Below are positions 1 through 12,751 of a stretch of 64,000 nucleotides of DNA, in pieces. The DNA comes from Varroa destructor. Its lineage: Eukaryota; Arthropoda; Arachnida; Mesostigmata; Varroidae. The notes beneath the pieces were generated by a model that saw only the letters and a program-made list of their open reading frames with translations, searched no databases and was not told the DNA's origin. Location of the stretch: positions 36,444,165 to 36,508,164 of the forward strand of contig NW_019211458.1 of NCBI RefSeq assembly GCF_002443255.2, in the 5' to 3' direction. The first letter of the stretch is position 1. The number at the start of each line of letters is the position of its first letter. Position numbers and translations under genes: made by a program.

Positions 1-2
1 CC

Positions 3-992
3 ATTTCGGCTCTTGTGGATGGAGACATGGTGATCTGTGACTGCAGCAGGTGACGATTTCTCTGCTCCCAAAAGCTCCGTGTCTGATTGGAAACTACGGC
101 TACGAAGGTTTCTAGAATATCGGCCAACTGTAGACAGTTAACTGTATGTTTCCGATCGAAAACTTATTGTTGAATTTTGCCACGGTTGAAGACCCGAGGT
201 TTATTCTATTCAGAGATTTCCATCGGTCAACGAAGAATGCTAAATGTGTTTGGAAAAGTTGAAACAAAAAATGTGGAATATTTCACTATCAAGTAGACAT
301 TTAGCGGAGAGTTATATCGGCAGAAGTGGATCTTGCGGATTAGGTCCGGACCGCGCCCATTTTAGAGCGCTTCCATGCATTGCAAGACCAGAAAGCTTAT
401 AAGACATTTTAACGGTGGAGCGCTTACAAAAAATATCCACGTAAATATTTGTAAAGACATAGGTTCAAACCAGGGGCTATAAAAATTTTGTTGTTATGAA
501 CATATATCACGGTGTTTGCAGCTGTTCTATGTTGTCACATAAGTGTTAGATTATTCTCAGTTATATTCCTTCTATCAGTAAAGTCTATTATCAAAGGTTA
601 TTTAAGGCAACCTATCGTATCTCCCTCAACAGCCTACTAGCGATAAGTCCAATAGTTCGTATCAGATGGAGCCGCACCCGCATACAAGTCGAGCTTTCAT
701 AAGGCTAAGCAAACATTCGTGATGGCTATAAGACTGCTATAATGTTTCTGTCAAACACTGAAGTTTGTTTGGATTTGTGAGTCCTAACAGATAGCATATC
801 CAATCTGCACTAAGCGTAATCGCTACTGATAAGATCTCAGCGGACGAGAACAGTGATGAGGACAAGCAAAGCTTAGAAAGGGAGGAGAAAGGCAGTTACT
901 TTGCTGCCCGACTACGTGTTAGGAAGGAACAGCAAGCCGCACAAAGGATTCTGATAAAACAGTCCTTAGCTATCTCAGAGTTTCTAAATTAA
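3..992 (+). CDS. 3' end of an unrecognised multi-exon gene (partial)
   Basis: The window appears to open inside an exon. Positions 3-49 read as an open frame (ISALVDGDMVICDC...) that ends at the donor CAG/GTGACG in phase 2. A phase-matched acceptor (CACTAAG/C) at 813-814 allows a terminal exon from 815 to the TAA at 990-992. An alternative acceptor, CTCAG at 836-840, would need a different upstream exon. The terminal exon is strongly protein-like: an acidic start (ADENSDEDKQSLEREEKGS) followed by a basic amphipathic stretch (RLRVRKEQQAAQR) and a hydrophobic end (SLAISEFLN). AATAAA at 1025-1030 fits a poly(A) signal 33 bases after the stop. I do not recognise the family. The splice of 49 to 815 is inferred from phase only, and further exons in between are possible. 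Confidence 0.4.
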
Positions 993-1024
993 CATCCACT
1001 TCTAAACTTTAAACATCTACTTTT

Positions 1025-1030
1025 AATAAA
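1025..1030 (+). terminator. Poly(A) signal AATAAA of the left-edge gene
   Basis: A canonical AATAAA lies 33 bases after the stop of the exon ending at 992. It supports that exon being a true 3'-terminal exon, although AATAAA is common by chance in AT-rich sequence. Confidence 0.4.
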
Positions 1031-2890
1031 TATTGTAAAGCTTGAAATTAAGATAATAATTTCTATCATATCGTTCCACCGCCACGCTAATTTGCTGTGG
1101 TCTTACGAATAAACCTCGGTATATCAAAATGGAAAAGTCTAAACAAATTTCTATTCTGTTTTATTATTCCGTAGACTGTCCCATTTCGTAGGCCGCATCT
1201 TGAGGCCAACAAAGTACCCAAGACTATTTGCCATCATAACCGAGTTTTCATTTCTAGGGCATCCGTACTTCTTGAATAGGCAGGCAAGGGTGTAAGCTAT
1301 GTTACAAGGTTAATATCATATTATTCTCGGTGGTTACCAAAAACAGCGACGCCGGTTATTGATCGTCAGAAACCTTCCCTCCCGCCGAAAATATATTCTC
1401 CATTTCCGACAAAGCAGATACTGAATTTTTCTAATTATAATAAGTATCCTGGTGGAAGGCGTCCTAAAGTGTCTTGCAGTCACTATAAGGATGTGTGTAG
1501 AAAATTCCGAATGAGTAAATTTAAAACAGCCGGAAACAGTAGTCCAGAAAAGGAGTATCTCTATTTAATTCCATCTATGTGAATAAATGCCTCGATATTC
1601 TACAGAAGCTGCACCCCAAAATTGAATTCGAAGCCTCAGATTCTTACCTGTGAAATCGATAAGGCACCCTCATGATGACTTATCTGAGGTTAAGCTGCAG
1701 ATGGACTGCATGAAGTAGCCGCTGAAAAAAGACGGTCCGTCTACATGTGTTACTTGACTTGTACTGCAGATAGATTTATTGCACCTGCTTTTGCCTGCGA
1801 ACAATACAGCGCGGTCTACGTCTTAATTAACTCAACGAGCCCCTCAGCGCGCCTTACGTTAAAAAGCGGACATTGCATCGAGGAAGTTCTTCGTTTGTAC
1901 ACTCCCAAGTATGTATGGCCACTTAACGAAACAGCTCGACGCCAGCGAAGCCTGCCGACGATTGTAACACGAAAATGTTAGTACATACCTTGACGTGTCA
2001 GGGTAATCCAATTAACCAACAAGCGCAAATCAAATAACGGGTACGTACCATCGCCTTAGTACCTCTACGACACGTTTATACAACACAAGACGTAGCGCAA
2101 TGAAAATGTACAAACACTGAACAATTCGTAAAAAATCATCCATGTTTAAACATTATTCCATTTAGACTATCAATTCATTTAACAGCAACTAAAGCCGATA
2201 CGAGGTAAGAGGACAAATGGACACAGAAGAACGAAGTTTTACAGAAGTAAAACGGCAACGATAAAACTATAGAACCTTGAGACCGTAGTACCATGTAACT
2301 AGTCACAATCAGTATTTTTGCCCTGTCAACTGGCTAAGTCAGTTATAATTTGCGAAATTGCATTAAAGAAAAACAAGCACATATTATATTTTCGAAAAAA
2401 AAATGCGCGTCTGTTAGTATATTTACACAAGAGACCCGTGTACATTCAGCGTGACAAGAGGTGACGAAGCTCTTATATGTGACTGTCGTCACGCATGTTT
2501 ACATTGTTTTGCAAACATGTTTACAATATAATTTAGTGGTAATGTGCTTAAGAAGAGACCATTGAATCGGAATCAATATTACTCACCGTCTTCATAACGG
2601 TTAGAACTGCAATGTACATACAGGGCCTTGTACAGAAACTAATCTTAGCCAGTTAAGCATCGAATGGAATTGTACAAATAACGCGAGGTTGATACGCGCA
2701 AGTGTGCTCCTCAACCGTGGAGCAGGGTGATTGAGGGATCCCGAAAATTGTCTGAAGTTGTACGAATTCCGACGCTCGCAATGGCAGAATAGACCTCGAG
2801 ATTCGATACTATCACACTTCAGAGGAACCTAACCTCAAGTCACTACTGAATTAGGCTAGGTTATAAATACATCCTTAAGCGGCTAAGTAC
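1031..2890. other. Intergenic, no gene recognised
   Basis: I see only short open frames here, including one of 78 codons at 1745-1981 with no recognisable domain. No tRNA, repeat array or splice-consistent exon chain could be supported. Confidence 0.5.
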
Positions 2891-2903
2891 TGGAGGCTGT
2901 AAA

Positions 2904-3060
2904 AGAACACGTCGAACTTTTTTGAAAACCGGCACAAAACTCTACATTAACCTGATGGAATATTTATGGAACATATTCGACCTGAATATCCTAAAGAAGG
3001 CTGTATAAGATAAATTGGGTGAGGTGAGAGTAGTACAAAAGACGCCAAATGATTTATCAA
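2904..3060 (+). mobile_element. Degenerate Tc1/mariner-like transposase scrap
   Basis: The frame passing 2904-3000 reads RTRRTFLKTG followed by INLMEYLWNIF and then LKKAV before a stop. This resembles the C-terminal part of Tc1-type transposases, where a basic helix is followed by the DLNPIE-x-LW motif and a lysine-rich segment. The WP-x-x-SPD block expected between them is missing and there is an in-frame stop, so any element here is dead. I saw no terminal inverted repeats. The match covers about 35 residues and could be chance. Confidence 0.3.
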
Positions 3061-3839
3061 TGGCCTCGTGAAATTTGGTCAACTGAATGAAGTATCATTG
3101 GATCATCAACATGTTATTTTGCAATATTCAGTATACATTTGAGCTATAACCTAAACGCTTCTTCGAACCATGCTGAAATCTTCCAAACTACAGAGATTAC
3201 TTAGATTCATCACTATATTTCAACTTACATGAGTGAAAACATGTCTGATTTGACACGCGAAGTCATGTTTCTTCAGCGTTCCCACGATCTGAAAATATAA
3301 AACAACATATAATCAACGCAGCCTTACGCTATTTCGGTAAATTACGACATCAAAGAACAACTTTTGCCTGTTCATACGTTGCTAATCTACAGACGCATGG
3401 ATGTTGGCTAATTGTAAGAAGCTAACGAGGATAACTTAATTTTCATGGGTGATATATCAGGTACGTACTTGAACAGTACCACTTGATAGAAAAACTCTTG
3501 CGGCACCTATATTCGATGATAAAACAGGAGATTCTAGAAAATGGTGCCATGAGTCACTGAAAGTTACCCACAAAATGAATTTCAGTCGTATTACTCATTT
3601 TCTATTTTTTGGAAAATTCGATTTAATCGATACCGTTACCGCATGGTAAGATGTACTCTAAGCAGTGTACAAGGGGTGGTGCACTGGTAAGGTACTAGTT
3701 ATTTATTTAAAATGTGTATTAACTTTTAAGAAATAAAACCTACTCAGGGCTAAAGAATAAATATTCAATTTCTGAACAAAATTGTTTTACTATTTTCACT
3801 AAAATATGATCATTTGGCAGCATTTGTTAAAATGTAACA

Positions 3840-5100
3840 ATGTTAGGAGATCTCAATCACTATGGTCGAATCTATGGTAATTTATACTATAATGCAGAAT
3901 ATATAATATTGTCCCTAATGGTACTCTATACTTTCGACTGCGTTAATACTATTTTAGCGTATGATATTTCAAGTCGATCAACCGGTGCCCTTCCTGGCCT
4001 ACTTGGCGTTTTATTTTGCCACCCTCTCTTCTCCCCTGCGCTCCATGTACACACGTTCCAATAAAAAGCGCAGAAATATGTATTGTTTGCAACGAGCAAG
4101 TTTTCGCGTGCCTTCGGCCACGGGCAGCAAGTCCCATACGTAATTATGCCTGGATTAAGTTGACGCCAACCGCTTACTCGTTAAAAGCTGTGCTAGTCAG
4201 TTACGAGACCCAATTAAGTATTATTCAAACTACCAACGAATTTTCGCAAAGCCTCGGCCTATTTTCGCAGCGGCTGGTCGTCATTTAACATCAGTTCGAG
4301 CATTTACATTACCCAACACGCGTGCCTTCCAACGTGCCAGTTACTAGGTCATCTTATTTCGTGCTCGCTTACGCTGATAGATTGCTAGAGCTAAAAGAAA
4401 GAGTGTTTTCAGTTTTCGCCAAATCGGCCCGTGCTAGCGTTACTAAACGCAATGTCATTTTGCTGCAAGCAAATAGATTCAGCTCCTCGGTTCCTATCCG
4501 TCGAAATACGATGGGGGTTGCCGTTCTGACTTCACGAGCTCAACACGTTTCCTGGAGCGATTTCAAATAATAGTAGCTTCCCCCGAGCAGCTTCTGTAAA
4601 TGCCTACATAATTTCTCACAACACGATTGCAGTTAAATTCATTTGTCTTCCAGACGAAAGCAAGATATATGTAATTCAAGAATCTGTCTTCATAGCTCGA
4701 ACGTCTAGGTACTATGTTGCTATTATTGCGGCTTTGACGAGAATTGGAGGTATCGACATTCAAAGTAACGATTTCCTTGTTTGCCAAGCGTTTTTACTGC
4801 TCGTCATATACTCTTCTGCACTTCTAATATAAATATCTTGTATTTCTATTAGAAGTACAGGAACTGTTGCTACGCTTGGCAGGAATTGCTGAGTGTCTAT
4901 CGGGGCTTTCTACAACTCGAAAAAAATGTTCCCCGTTGGTAAAAATATACAATAGGCATGACGCTCTGCTGACGCTCAGGATATCAAAGGGTAGGATTTC
5001 GTCGAAAATCTGTTTTCTGCCTGCAGCCATCGTTTGCTGGACATTCGTTGTTGGCAGATTTGCTGCCAACTCCTCTGCGCGATTCGATCGCTCAGTTTAA
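3840..5100. other. ORF-dense patch, unexplained
   Basis: Overlapping open frames of 60-90 codons occur on both strands in this 1.2 kb, for example 4016-4288 and 4322-4570 on plus and 4563-4787 and 4824-5069 on minus. The sequence looks richer in G+C than its flanks. Some frames look protein-like, such as ADRLLELKERVFSVF near 4380. I recognise no domain and cannot join the frames with splice signals. It may be a decayed gene or transposon, or chance in locally G+C-richer DNA. Confidence 0.2.
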
Positions 5101-7160
5101 CCTCTAGAAAACATTTTGGAGCGACAAAGCAGTACAGGAGCTAAATAAACGTGCAGGGAACGTGCGAAACAATTTATACAATTAGTAACACTGCAATATC
5201 GTAATAATTCGATAATTATAATGTAGAATATTTATTTGTGTAACAATCGTTTTATGCGCCTGTCTTTTTATGAGAACTTGAGCGTTGGGGAACTGCAGTT
5301 TGGTCAATAAACTTCAATCGATAAGGCAGCATACTGCATGCGATATAACTAAAAAAACAAGCACATTGTTCTTATTTCATAAATTATAGTTACGCGAAAT
5401 AAATCAAGAACATGACAACGTAAAAAATGGATTGCTTTTCTATAACTAGTGGTAAAAATTTTTCAATTAAAATTTATGTATTATAAATATTGCCGGTGTA
5501 TTAGTACGTGTTGGAAGACAAAGGAGCATACGGATATCCATCGATATATATTATTAAAATATATGCCAAGTGATCATAAAACAGCAAGCATATATATTCA
5601 AAGGTTTTTGTAGAATACTCTTTGATGCCCTTGTGGAACAACATCTCCACAATAGGCCTATTGCCTGTTATATACAAAGGATCAAAATTAATAGATTACA
5701 AAATAAATATATACTTAACCAAGATTTAGTTTAAGCATATACTATTATAGCTACAAAAAGGGAGGTGTATCGTTCACGCTCATAACTTCCGTAATATTGG
5801 CCCTAGGGTTCTGTATTAGAAGGTTTCAAAGTAACATAAATGAAATATGGTTTTCTGCCGAAGTAGTACTTTCGAGGACTTTATTAGTACATTATAATCA
5901 TTGCGTTCTGCCTCCGGTACAAACCGTCCCCAGACTCAAATAGTGTTCTGTCGCAAATACAAATTAAAGCGAATTGTCACAAGCTTCACAGGAACGGGTA
6001 GTAGGCAGAACATCTTGTGTTCCTTCTCTTAAAGTATGATCCTGCGCAGCAAACGTATGAGTTCCTAATTGAAATAGAAGGCGACTTCAATATCATTTAT
6101 CTAATTCAGAAAATAACTAAATAAGCGCTATTCCCGTACATCACATATTGATCTTCCATCTGTTTAAAGCGTAGATAAGTATTCTTAATCTAGCAAGGTG
6201 TCTATAATTTTCCAGCTAGACAATAATTCGAAAACTACTGCCCGAAAAGCAAACGAACGAGACAGTCCTAAATTGTTGTGAATCCTGTAAATGCTATTAA
6301 CAGTTGCTCGATCAGTCAGCTTTGCCCTAGACAACTTTTTCCTTTAAATGGGAGAAGGGCTTTTTAAGCTTACCCCATATATTATATATATATATTATCT
6401 AGTGAAAATCCACCCCCCCACTGTCAAAACCGAAAATTTGAATTTGAATTGTTAGAGGCGACGCAGTTACGCTACACCGATGTGAACCCCTATTTTGCAT
6501 GGCACATGGAATACTTGGGCAAGAAGGAACAAGCGTAACAAATAGCTACTGGTAGCTGTGAAGAATCTCATTTAGTGATTTGAATCGCTTGAAGTACGAT
6601 GTTGTCTCGCGTGTACTTCACCATCTGGTGAGTTCAAAGCGGCGTTTAAACTCGAGCTAAAGTGAGCAAAAATTTTTTTTGAAATAAATAGAAAAAAAAT
6701 ATTGCACACGAGTTTCCTAAGGACTAATTTTTCCGCTCGATTGGGACTCGTCTTATAGTTTTCATTAATCGTATTCTATCTGGTCGCTGCTTATTCACCT
6801 ACTTTTCTATAAAAAATCAGCCCAATTGGCTAGTGCTGCCGGTCTAATAAAGCTAAATATTAGCTTCGCCTTATGACCCTGATGATGACTTTTGTTTAGT
6901 CATTAAGTTTCCCGCTGGAATCTATGGAGTTCCATTAGCGGACCCCGAACTAGATTTTAGATCACTACGTTACGAAGCCCGTTAGAAATTTCTTGTTATC
7001 CTTTTATGTTTGTACTTTTTAAATGTCAGGAGCAGCTGGCGCAGCTAGCTACTTTGTGTGCCGTCCTTTTAGCACTGCGACGTTTTGCGTGGGTGTTTGT
7101 GGGCACAGTGAACTCAGGGAAATCCTGTTTATATAGTTACTTTTAAGATAATTATATAAT
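5101..7160. other. AT-rich intergenic, no gene recognised
   Basis: The stretch holds no long open frame. A short TA-rich tract lies at about 6379-6402. No exon chain, RNA gene or repeat family could be supported. Confidence 0.5.
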
Positions 7161-7164
7161 ACCT

Positions 7165-7245
7165 CGTGATAGCTTAACGGGTAGTATATTTGGCTGCTAA
7201 TCTTAGAGACACGTTCTGGTCTAGGCGTATCTAGTGGGATGCCTA
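7165..7245. pseudogene. Pol III RNA-like relic (tRNA-like on plus or U6-like on minus)
   Basis: On plus, TAGCTTAACGGG at 7170-7181 fits the tRNA A-box consensus, and GGCTGCTAATC follows at anticodon-arm distance, but the B box is poor. On minus, the same bases read GAACG ... AAGATTAGCA-GCC with roughly the order and spacing of U6 snRNA, but the ACAGAGA box is not preserved. The two readings are mutually exclusive. Either would be a decayed pseudogene, and chance is not excluded. Confidence 0.2.
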
Positions 7246-7968
7246 ACGGCTATACCGGACGTAATATTTTAAACACGGAACTGCGCAGACAAATTCCCGT
7301 ATTCAACTCTAATGATTCTACCTGGCCTTTAGTATATACTATATTAAAGACTGATCTAGGATGTGAAACCTAAATGTACTTCTGTTCATATATTATTTAT
7401 TTATATTCTAGAGGCCGAATAAAGATTTGATCAAATTCAACGCAGTGCTTCTTAAAGGTGTGCTTTTCCGCTGCTCTATAACATTTAGGTGCTTGAGGAG
7501 TTCAGGACATGTCACACTTTTTTTAGGCTTAGACTACGTTCTAATAAGCTCCAAATTACTTACATGATACGTAAGTTCCCCTGTTTAACGAAATCGAGCT
7601 CAATAGGCTTTAGCGGTGTACCTACCTATTCCTAATTTGTGTTTCCCTACATAACTATCTGCCGCATGCTTACAAATGGTAACACGTGGGTTATTTCTAG
7701 ATAGCTAGTTTCTTCTGTGGATTTTTAGCTTCTTTTCTTTTTGAACCCTATTGGAATGCTGTTCTGTCTTGCACCCATTTTCGACTAGAAATACACCGTA
7801 ATATGCTACTCTGTTTTTTTGTATTATACACAAACTATGACAAAGAGATGATCGCGCAAGTTGCAGTCCAACTTTACCTAACGTTGAAAAGTTAAAAGGA
7901 GCGCGTTCGGGCATCCATCAATCTGATTCTGCCCAAGTGAAACCTTGAATATGTTTAAACACGTATTA

Positions 7969-8202
7969 TTAACGATTAGGTAGTTCTTGATTACGATATT
8001 CTAATATACCTATATGTATCTCTGATGCATCTGGCACAGGGTTTCTGATATCTGGTCCTGCTAGGTTGGCACCGACCCAATTTTTTGCCCTTGCAGCCGG
8101 ACTTGGTTCTTCACCTGGCCGTTTGCTGGCTGTTCGCACAGTCTCGCCATCCCTCTCTAGTGGCTGGTTGATTGATAGAAGTTGCTTGAAGCACAAGAAC
8201 AA
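7969..8202 (-). CDS. Coding-like island, possible exon or gene relic
   Basis: On the minus strand a 70-odd codon open frame has a markedly protein-like composition and looks richer in G+C than its surroundings. It contains ERDGETVRTASKRPGEEPS followed by a proline/alanine-rich stretch ending NPVPDASEIHIG. An acceptor-like CAACCAG precedes PLERDG and a donor-like ATAG/GTATAT follows HIG, so an internal exon of about 150 bases is conceivable. No ATG opens the convincing part, and no partner exon was found. I do not recognise a family. Confidence 0.25.
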   Translation of the reverse strand: MFLCFKQLLSINQPLERDGETVRTASKRPGEEPSPAARAKNWVGANLAGPDIRNPVPDASEIHIGILEYRNQELPNR

Positions 8203-11200
8203 TTAATGCTCAATCTTTTAACTAATATTAAATAATAAAATATTTTAGCCTAAAGTTTTTATTTTTATTCAAATTAGTTTGATTGGAACGCTTCATTAAT
8301 TCTGCTCTGAGTGCTTCGGTTGTCGACGTTTGTATCCATTTTACCAAGTTGCCGTTATTTTCGATGAATGAACTAAACGTTTTGGCTGAAAAGATGAAGT
8401 GAGATATATCGATTAATCATTCTAGAAAAGCAGAGATAAATTATTACCCATGTTTCAAACGTTAAAAAACGTGACTGAAGTGAAAAACGTGAAGAAAACT
8501 AACAGCTGTATGTGGGGTAAAAATGTATGTGCATATACGTATTTTTTTATGGTGTAGCAAATAGGAATAAAATATATACAAATATATGTACTACATAAAA
8601 TAAGTTAATCGATGCAGTAGGTGAGGCCAATTGGAAATACATGAAGCTGATTGTTTTTCATCGCCTTCCTGTAGCCGGCAATATTACGCGTGCCTAGTTT
8701 ATTTTGTATGGCACCATTTCGGAAACTGTGTCCTTAACAAACGACAGGGACGACAAATCAGTAGATGCAGTATTGACGTTGCCAACAGCTATTTTCGTAA
8801 TTAGGTTACGGCCAAGCATTGAAACTTTTCAGGGATTTGTCGAGTTTATATAACATGTCTAAACATATTGCTGAAGATGCAGAAAAGAGTAGATTAATAA
8901 TAATACATTAGAAATGCAGCAGACTTCACTGGAAAGCTTACACGTTAATCCAGTCGACGGTTTATAGGAAGCAACCGGTGAACAATGAGGAAAATAACAT
9001 CGAACAAATCGGTCTGAGTCTTTGAGCATCTTCGACGCCAGTAAGTACACACATTTTATCTAGTTGAAATAGGCCAACAGGCTGAGACCATGAATCAACT
9101 GATCAGAACAGTTGTCCGCCAATATCGGCAACCAACGGCTAAACCTCTACGAGGAAAAGCCATTGGTTGCTAATTCAAGTCCGGCGATAACTCCTACCAT
9201 ACAACAGGTACACAAAGCTGCGACAAGTTTCAGCTGCTAAGTTAGTCGGACATTTTATACAGAGTTTTACGATGACTATCGCTTATGTAGTTCCTCGACT
9301 TTTTGACTCTGTCTATTCAAATATTCAGTTGTTGACGTTACCTATCCCAAAGATAATACTTACTATTTGTTGCCATGTTTTTCATTTTTGTTTTTTGCTA
9401 TTTTATCTGTGTTTTTGTCTTGAGACACGTGGTGATGTGTACCTGATCGAATTGTCATGTATGATCTTGCGCTTAAGATCTTTGAGCGATCCATTCTTGT
9501 TATTCTATCGTTTTGTATCGTCTCTATTTATCTCCGTGTTCATTTGTTGCTTTCGATATGGGTAATAGATATTTGTCACTGGAAGCTCACACATGTGTCA
9601 AGCCGTTAAGAGGAATTAACAATAAGTAGACGATTACGTGAAAGCTATTTCGCGTGAAGGGTTTACGTTGCACGTGTTCTGTGACAACCATTGTTTGGTT
9701 CATGGCAGCTAGACGCCAGGAAGACGATGTAACGAGACCAGGTGAACCACGCACCGAGTTGCGACGTATTGATTCGTCTGGCTACAAGCTTTGAGGCAAT
9801 GTCGTCGTCACATTCAGTTTACCACCATATTTATATTTAAAATGGAGGTATATGTTCCTGTAGTAGTCCAATTAAATCAACGAGTAGTTGTGGCTCTGTT
9901 TCTGAATGAGGTCCGAGGGCGCGCGTGTTCTTCTCGCAAATTTTACACGATTGAAACTACGCCCCCTGTTGGAACAAAACAGTATCACTAAAACACTACC
10001 ACCAAGTGATATACCCTGCAAAAATTAAAACTCAATTTAACACTTCATTTTAATTAGAGATGAGGCAAATCAGCGAAGCCGACCTGCGCGAAACCTATAC
10101 CGAAATCTATGTACATTTTTCTTATTTTAAACAACTGTTTTGAATAACAAAGGCGAATAAATATTCTACCTTTCTCTTTTTTAAAATGGTTTCCTGAGCC
10201 CAACATTTTTCTAATGTCACCCAGATCGAACGCTGAACCCGTTGATTGCTTCGAATTAGAAAATACCGTGTGTGGATTTTGAATTTCATGCTCAATTTTT
10301 CATACTCAAGTAACAAATGCCCTTGGAGCACTGAACGAACTAAAGGACTGGCACGCACCGTAAAGTACCAAATCTAAAACTGGGTTCGCTTCAACACCTT
10401 AGATTTTACTTGGGGTTTTTTAAATCTCGACATGGCACTCGCTGAAAGCCTTGTGAATATTCACAATAGATTCGCGTCAATCGCACCTAATGGAACGATT
10501 CGACACGGGCGTCGTATGAGGATTAGCTACAAGTTCGATAGTACATGCAATCGGCTCACGCAAGGCGGATGGCTGGCGTAGCTTTCAACGAGGAACTTGG
10601 CCGCTGCAAGAAATGAGAAGTTGAGACGTAGTTCGAACAGAGATAAAAGAGTACGAAATCGCATAAGTTATGAGTAATTATGTTAATGAGGTTATTTGTG
10701 TAACGAGACATAATACGATTCAACTTAACAGTACGTCCACATTTCAGTATTTGGTAGCCTCTGAATTCCTCTACTGGCCAAAATAAACAGATCTGCCTTG
10801 CAAATAACATGTTGAAAATAGATAGGGACCCATATGGGCACTAAATCGATAATGAAAATGTAGCAAATATGATAATTTTTGTTGCAGATCAAACTCTACT
10901 AAAAAAAACGTAATGAAGTCATTGAGTGAACACATATTATTGATAAACAATTTGGCCGATCGTGAACTGGGGTGGTATAGTTTATTTGCTAACAGAAAAG
11001 TGATGTTAGAGCACCCTCTAGGTACTTCTTCCCTAGCGGAAAGGTTCTGACGTTTTCGCAAAAGCTGAATCCTTTCAGCGCCGATAAGCCCCGTGATGAG
11101 CGACACCGTTTATTTAAATCATAATATAATTATTATGACTAAAGGCTGCGTAGGAAACGTAGGTAAAATGACATAGACTTAGCTATACAGTTGATTAGTA

Positions 11201-11950
11201 TTCAGATGCATTACATGTACAGGGGTACAGCATTTAAGTTGGATTTTTTCTTGCACTTCATTTGAAGGCTATAGATAAATAGTGTCAAATAGTTCAACGA
11301 TTTTTTCCGCCTGCTAAAAATGTCTTTCCTGACGGTAATATTTATCTAATACAGCCATTATCTACCACGATTGCAGCTTCGATTTGGGAAATTTTCTGAC
11401 GGAGTTAGGTGTGACGCTAATAACAGGTCAAGGTCCCAAAAAGTGCAAGGAAAACCCCGAATAGTAAGAAGAAAAAAAAAAGGTATTAGGCAAAACAGCT
11501 TCTAATTTCTATATCAAAAATCTAGATATGTCAAGAAATTACGTTTTGATTTTTGAGTCCTTCAAGTCCAGTTTGCCTCGTAGAGATCTTTCTCTGATTT
11601 TTTTAAACCACCCAAAAACAGGCAACGGGCAGAAAAAGAAATTTTTAAACTTGGTGCGAATTCGTCTAGTATAAAGATATTGGACAACAGGTCATTTTTG
11701 CCCATGGTGCGAAAATGACATAGTGTTCTTCGCAGTTACAGGTATGTTGTTTTGTGCCTCAAATAGCTAGTCTTCCGGTGCAAAGAATGGTAAATGAGAG
11801 GGTTTGTCCAAATTTAGTTGCGGAACCCGATAATCTATCTCGTTCGTTAATCTGTGTCTTGGAGCAGGCAGGCCCAGCCTTGTTACTAACCGGTAAAAGC
11901 ACGCGCTGAGCAGCTATCCGCTCGACTATCGTCATGTAAATGTGCTTGTT
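8203..11950. other. Intergenic, no gene recognised
   Basis: Several open frames of 60-110 codons (for example 9272-9565 plus and 10771-11106 minus) are dominated by residues typical of T-rich or A-rich DNA and show no domain. A small inverted repeat with 13-base arms and one mismatch lies at 9128-9170. Nothing else could be supported. Confidence 0.5.
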
Positions 11951-11951
11951 C

Positions 11952-11989
11952 TAACGAATTTATATATATATATATATATATATTCGTTA
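11952..11989. repeat. (TA)n tract inside a palindrome
   Basis: A run of about eleven TA units is flanked by TAACGAAT on the left and its exact reverse complement ATTCGTTA on the right. The whole 38 bases can fold on itself. Confidence 0.85.
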
Positions 11990-12442
11990 ATGCTGAGAAC
12001 TTATGTGGAGTACCTCTGATCTAAAATATCGCCTATTTCTATTTATATATTGGTCTACTGGGGCAAGATGTTTTCCACAGACTAGGCTAAAATATCCGAA
12101 GTTGCTGTTTGGCAGACCAGAGATTTTACGATTTCTTTGTATTCATAGAGCTAAAATAAGTACAATATAAAGCGCTCACAAGTACAGTAGCGTGTAAGAA
12201 TAATAAATTGCCTCGATCTTGAGAGCGTTCATTGGGTCTTTTCAATTTACCCTGAAACAGAGGTTTCGAATTGTTTAACCGAAGAACTGGCTAACTCGAT
12301 CTCTGCAGTCATTTACAACGGACTTTTTGTCATTTTAACGGATTTTATGTAAATTGTTTGTACAACTAAGATGCATGACGATCGCCTTGACTGCAGTGAT
12401 TGGAATTTTCGGCTGTAAGGTACTAAACATACACCCGCCAAG

Positions 12443-12751
12443 ATGGTCCCTACCTTTTTCGTATTAGAATTTGATCGTGGTCAGTCACTCTCTTATTTTC
12501 GGCTACGGGTCGAATTCGCCAGCTCTTTGCAACTACAGGGACAACGGACCGTGTGTCATTTGGTCGATCTTCCTGCCCTGCTTCAGGGATTAACAGATTT
12601 GCGGGCTGCTTTCAGAGCATTGTACACCGCTCAGAGCTTTGGGGACTCAAAGCCAAACAGCGGAGCGAGCGACTTGCGCAGAAGACGGAAAAAGACACTT
12701 CGGTGGGTTGAATATATCTCGGATAGTAACGACATCGGCAAACAGATTTAG
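12443..12751 (+). pseudogene. Possible decayed TAF7-like fragment
   Basis: A 102-codon plus-strand open frame contains FRLRVEFA, then CHLVDLPALLQGL, then ALYTAQSF, then a basic block LRRRRKKTLRW. The order recalls TAF7, a TFIID subunit, which has an L-R-L-P-x-EYA segment, the highly conserved KLVDLP core followed by an FYKTADICQM segment, and later a basic arginine-rich block. The spacings here are much shorter than in TAF7, so a functional copy is excluded. If real, this is a deleted, probably processed, pseudogene. The only strong anchor is LVDLP plus the following helix, so chance remains possible. Confidence 0.25.
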
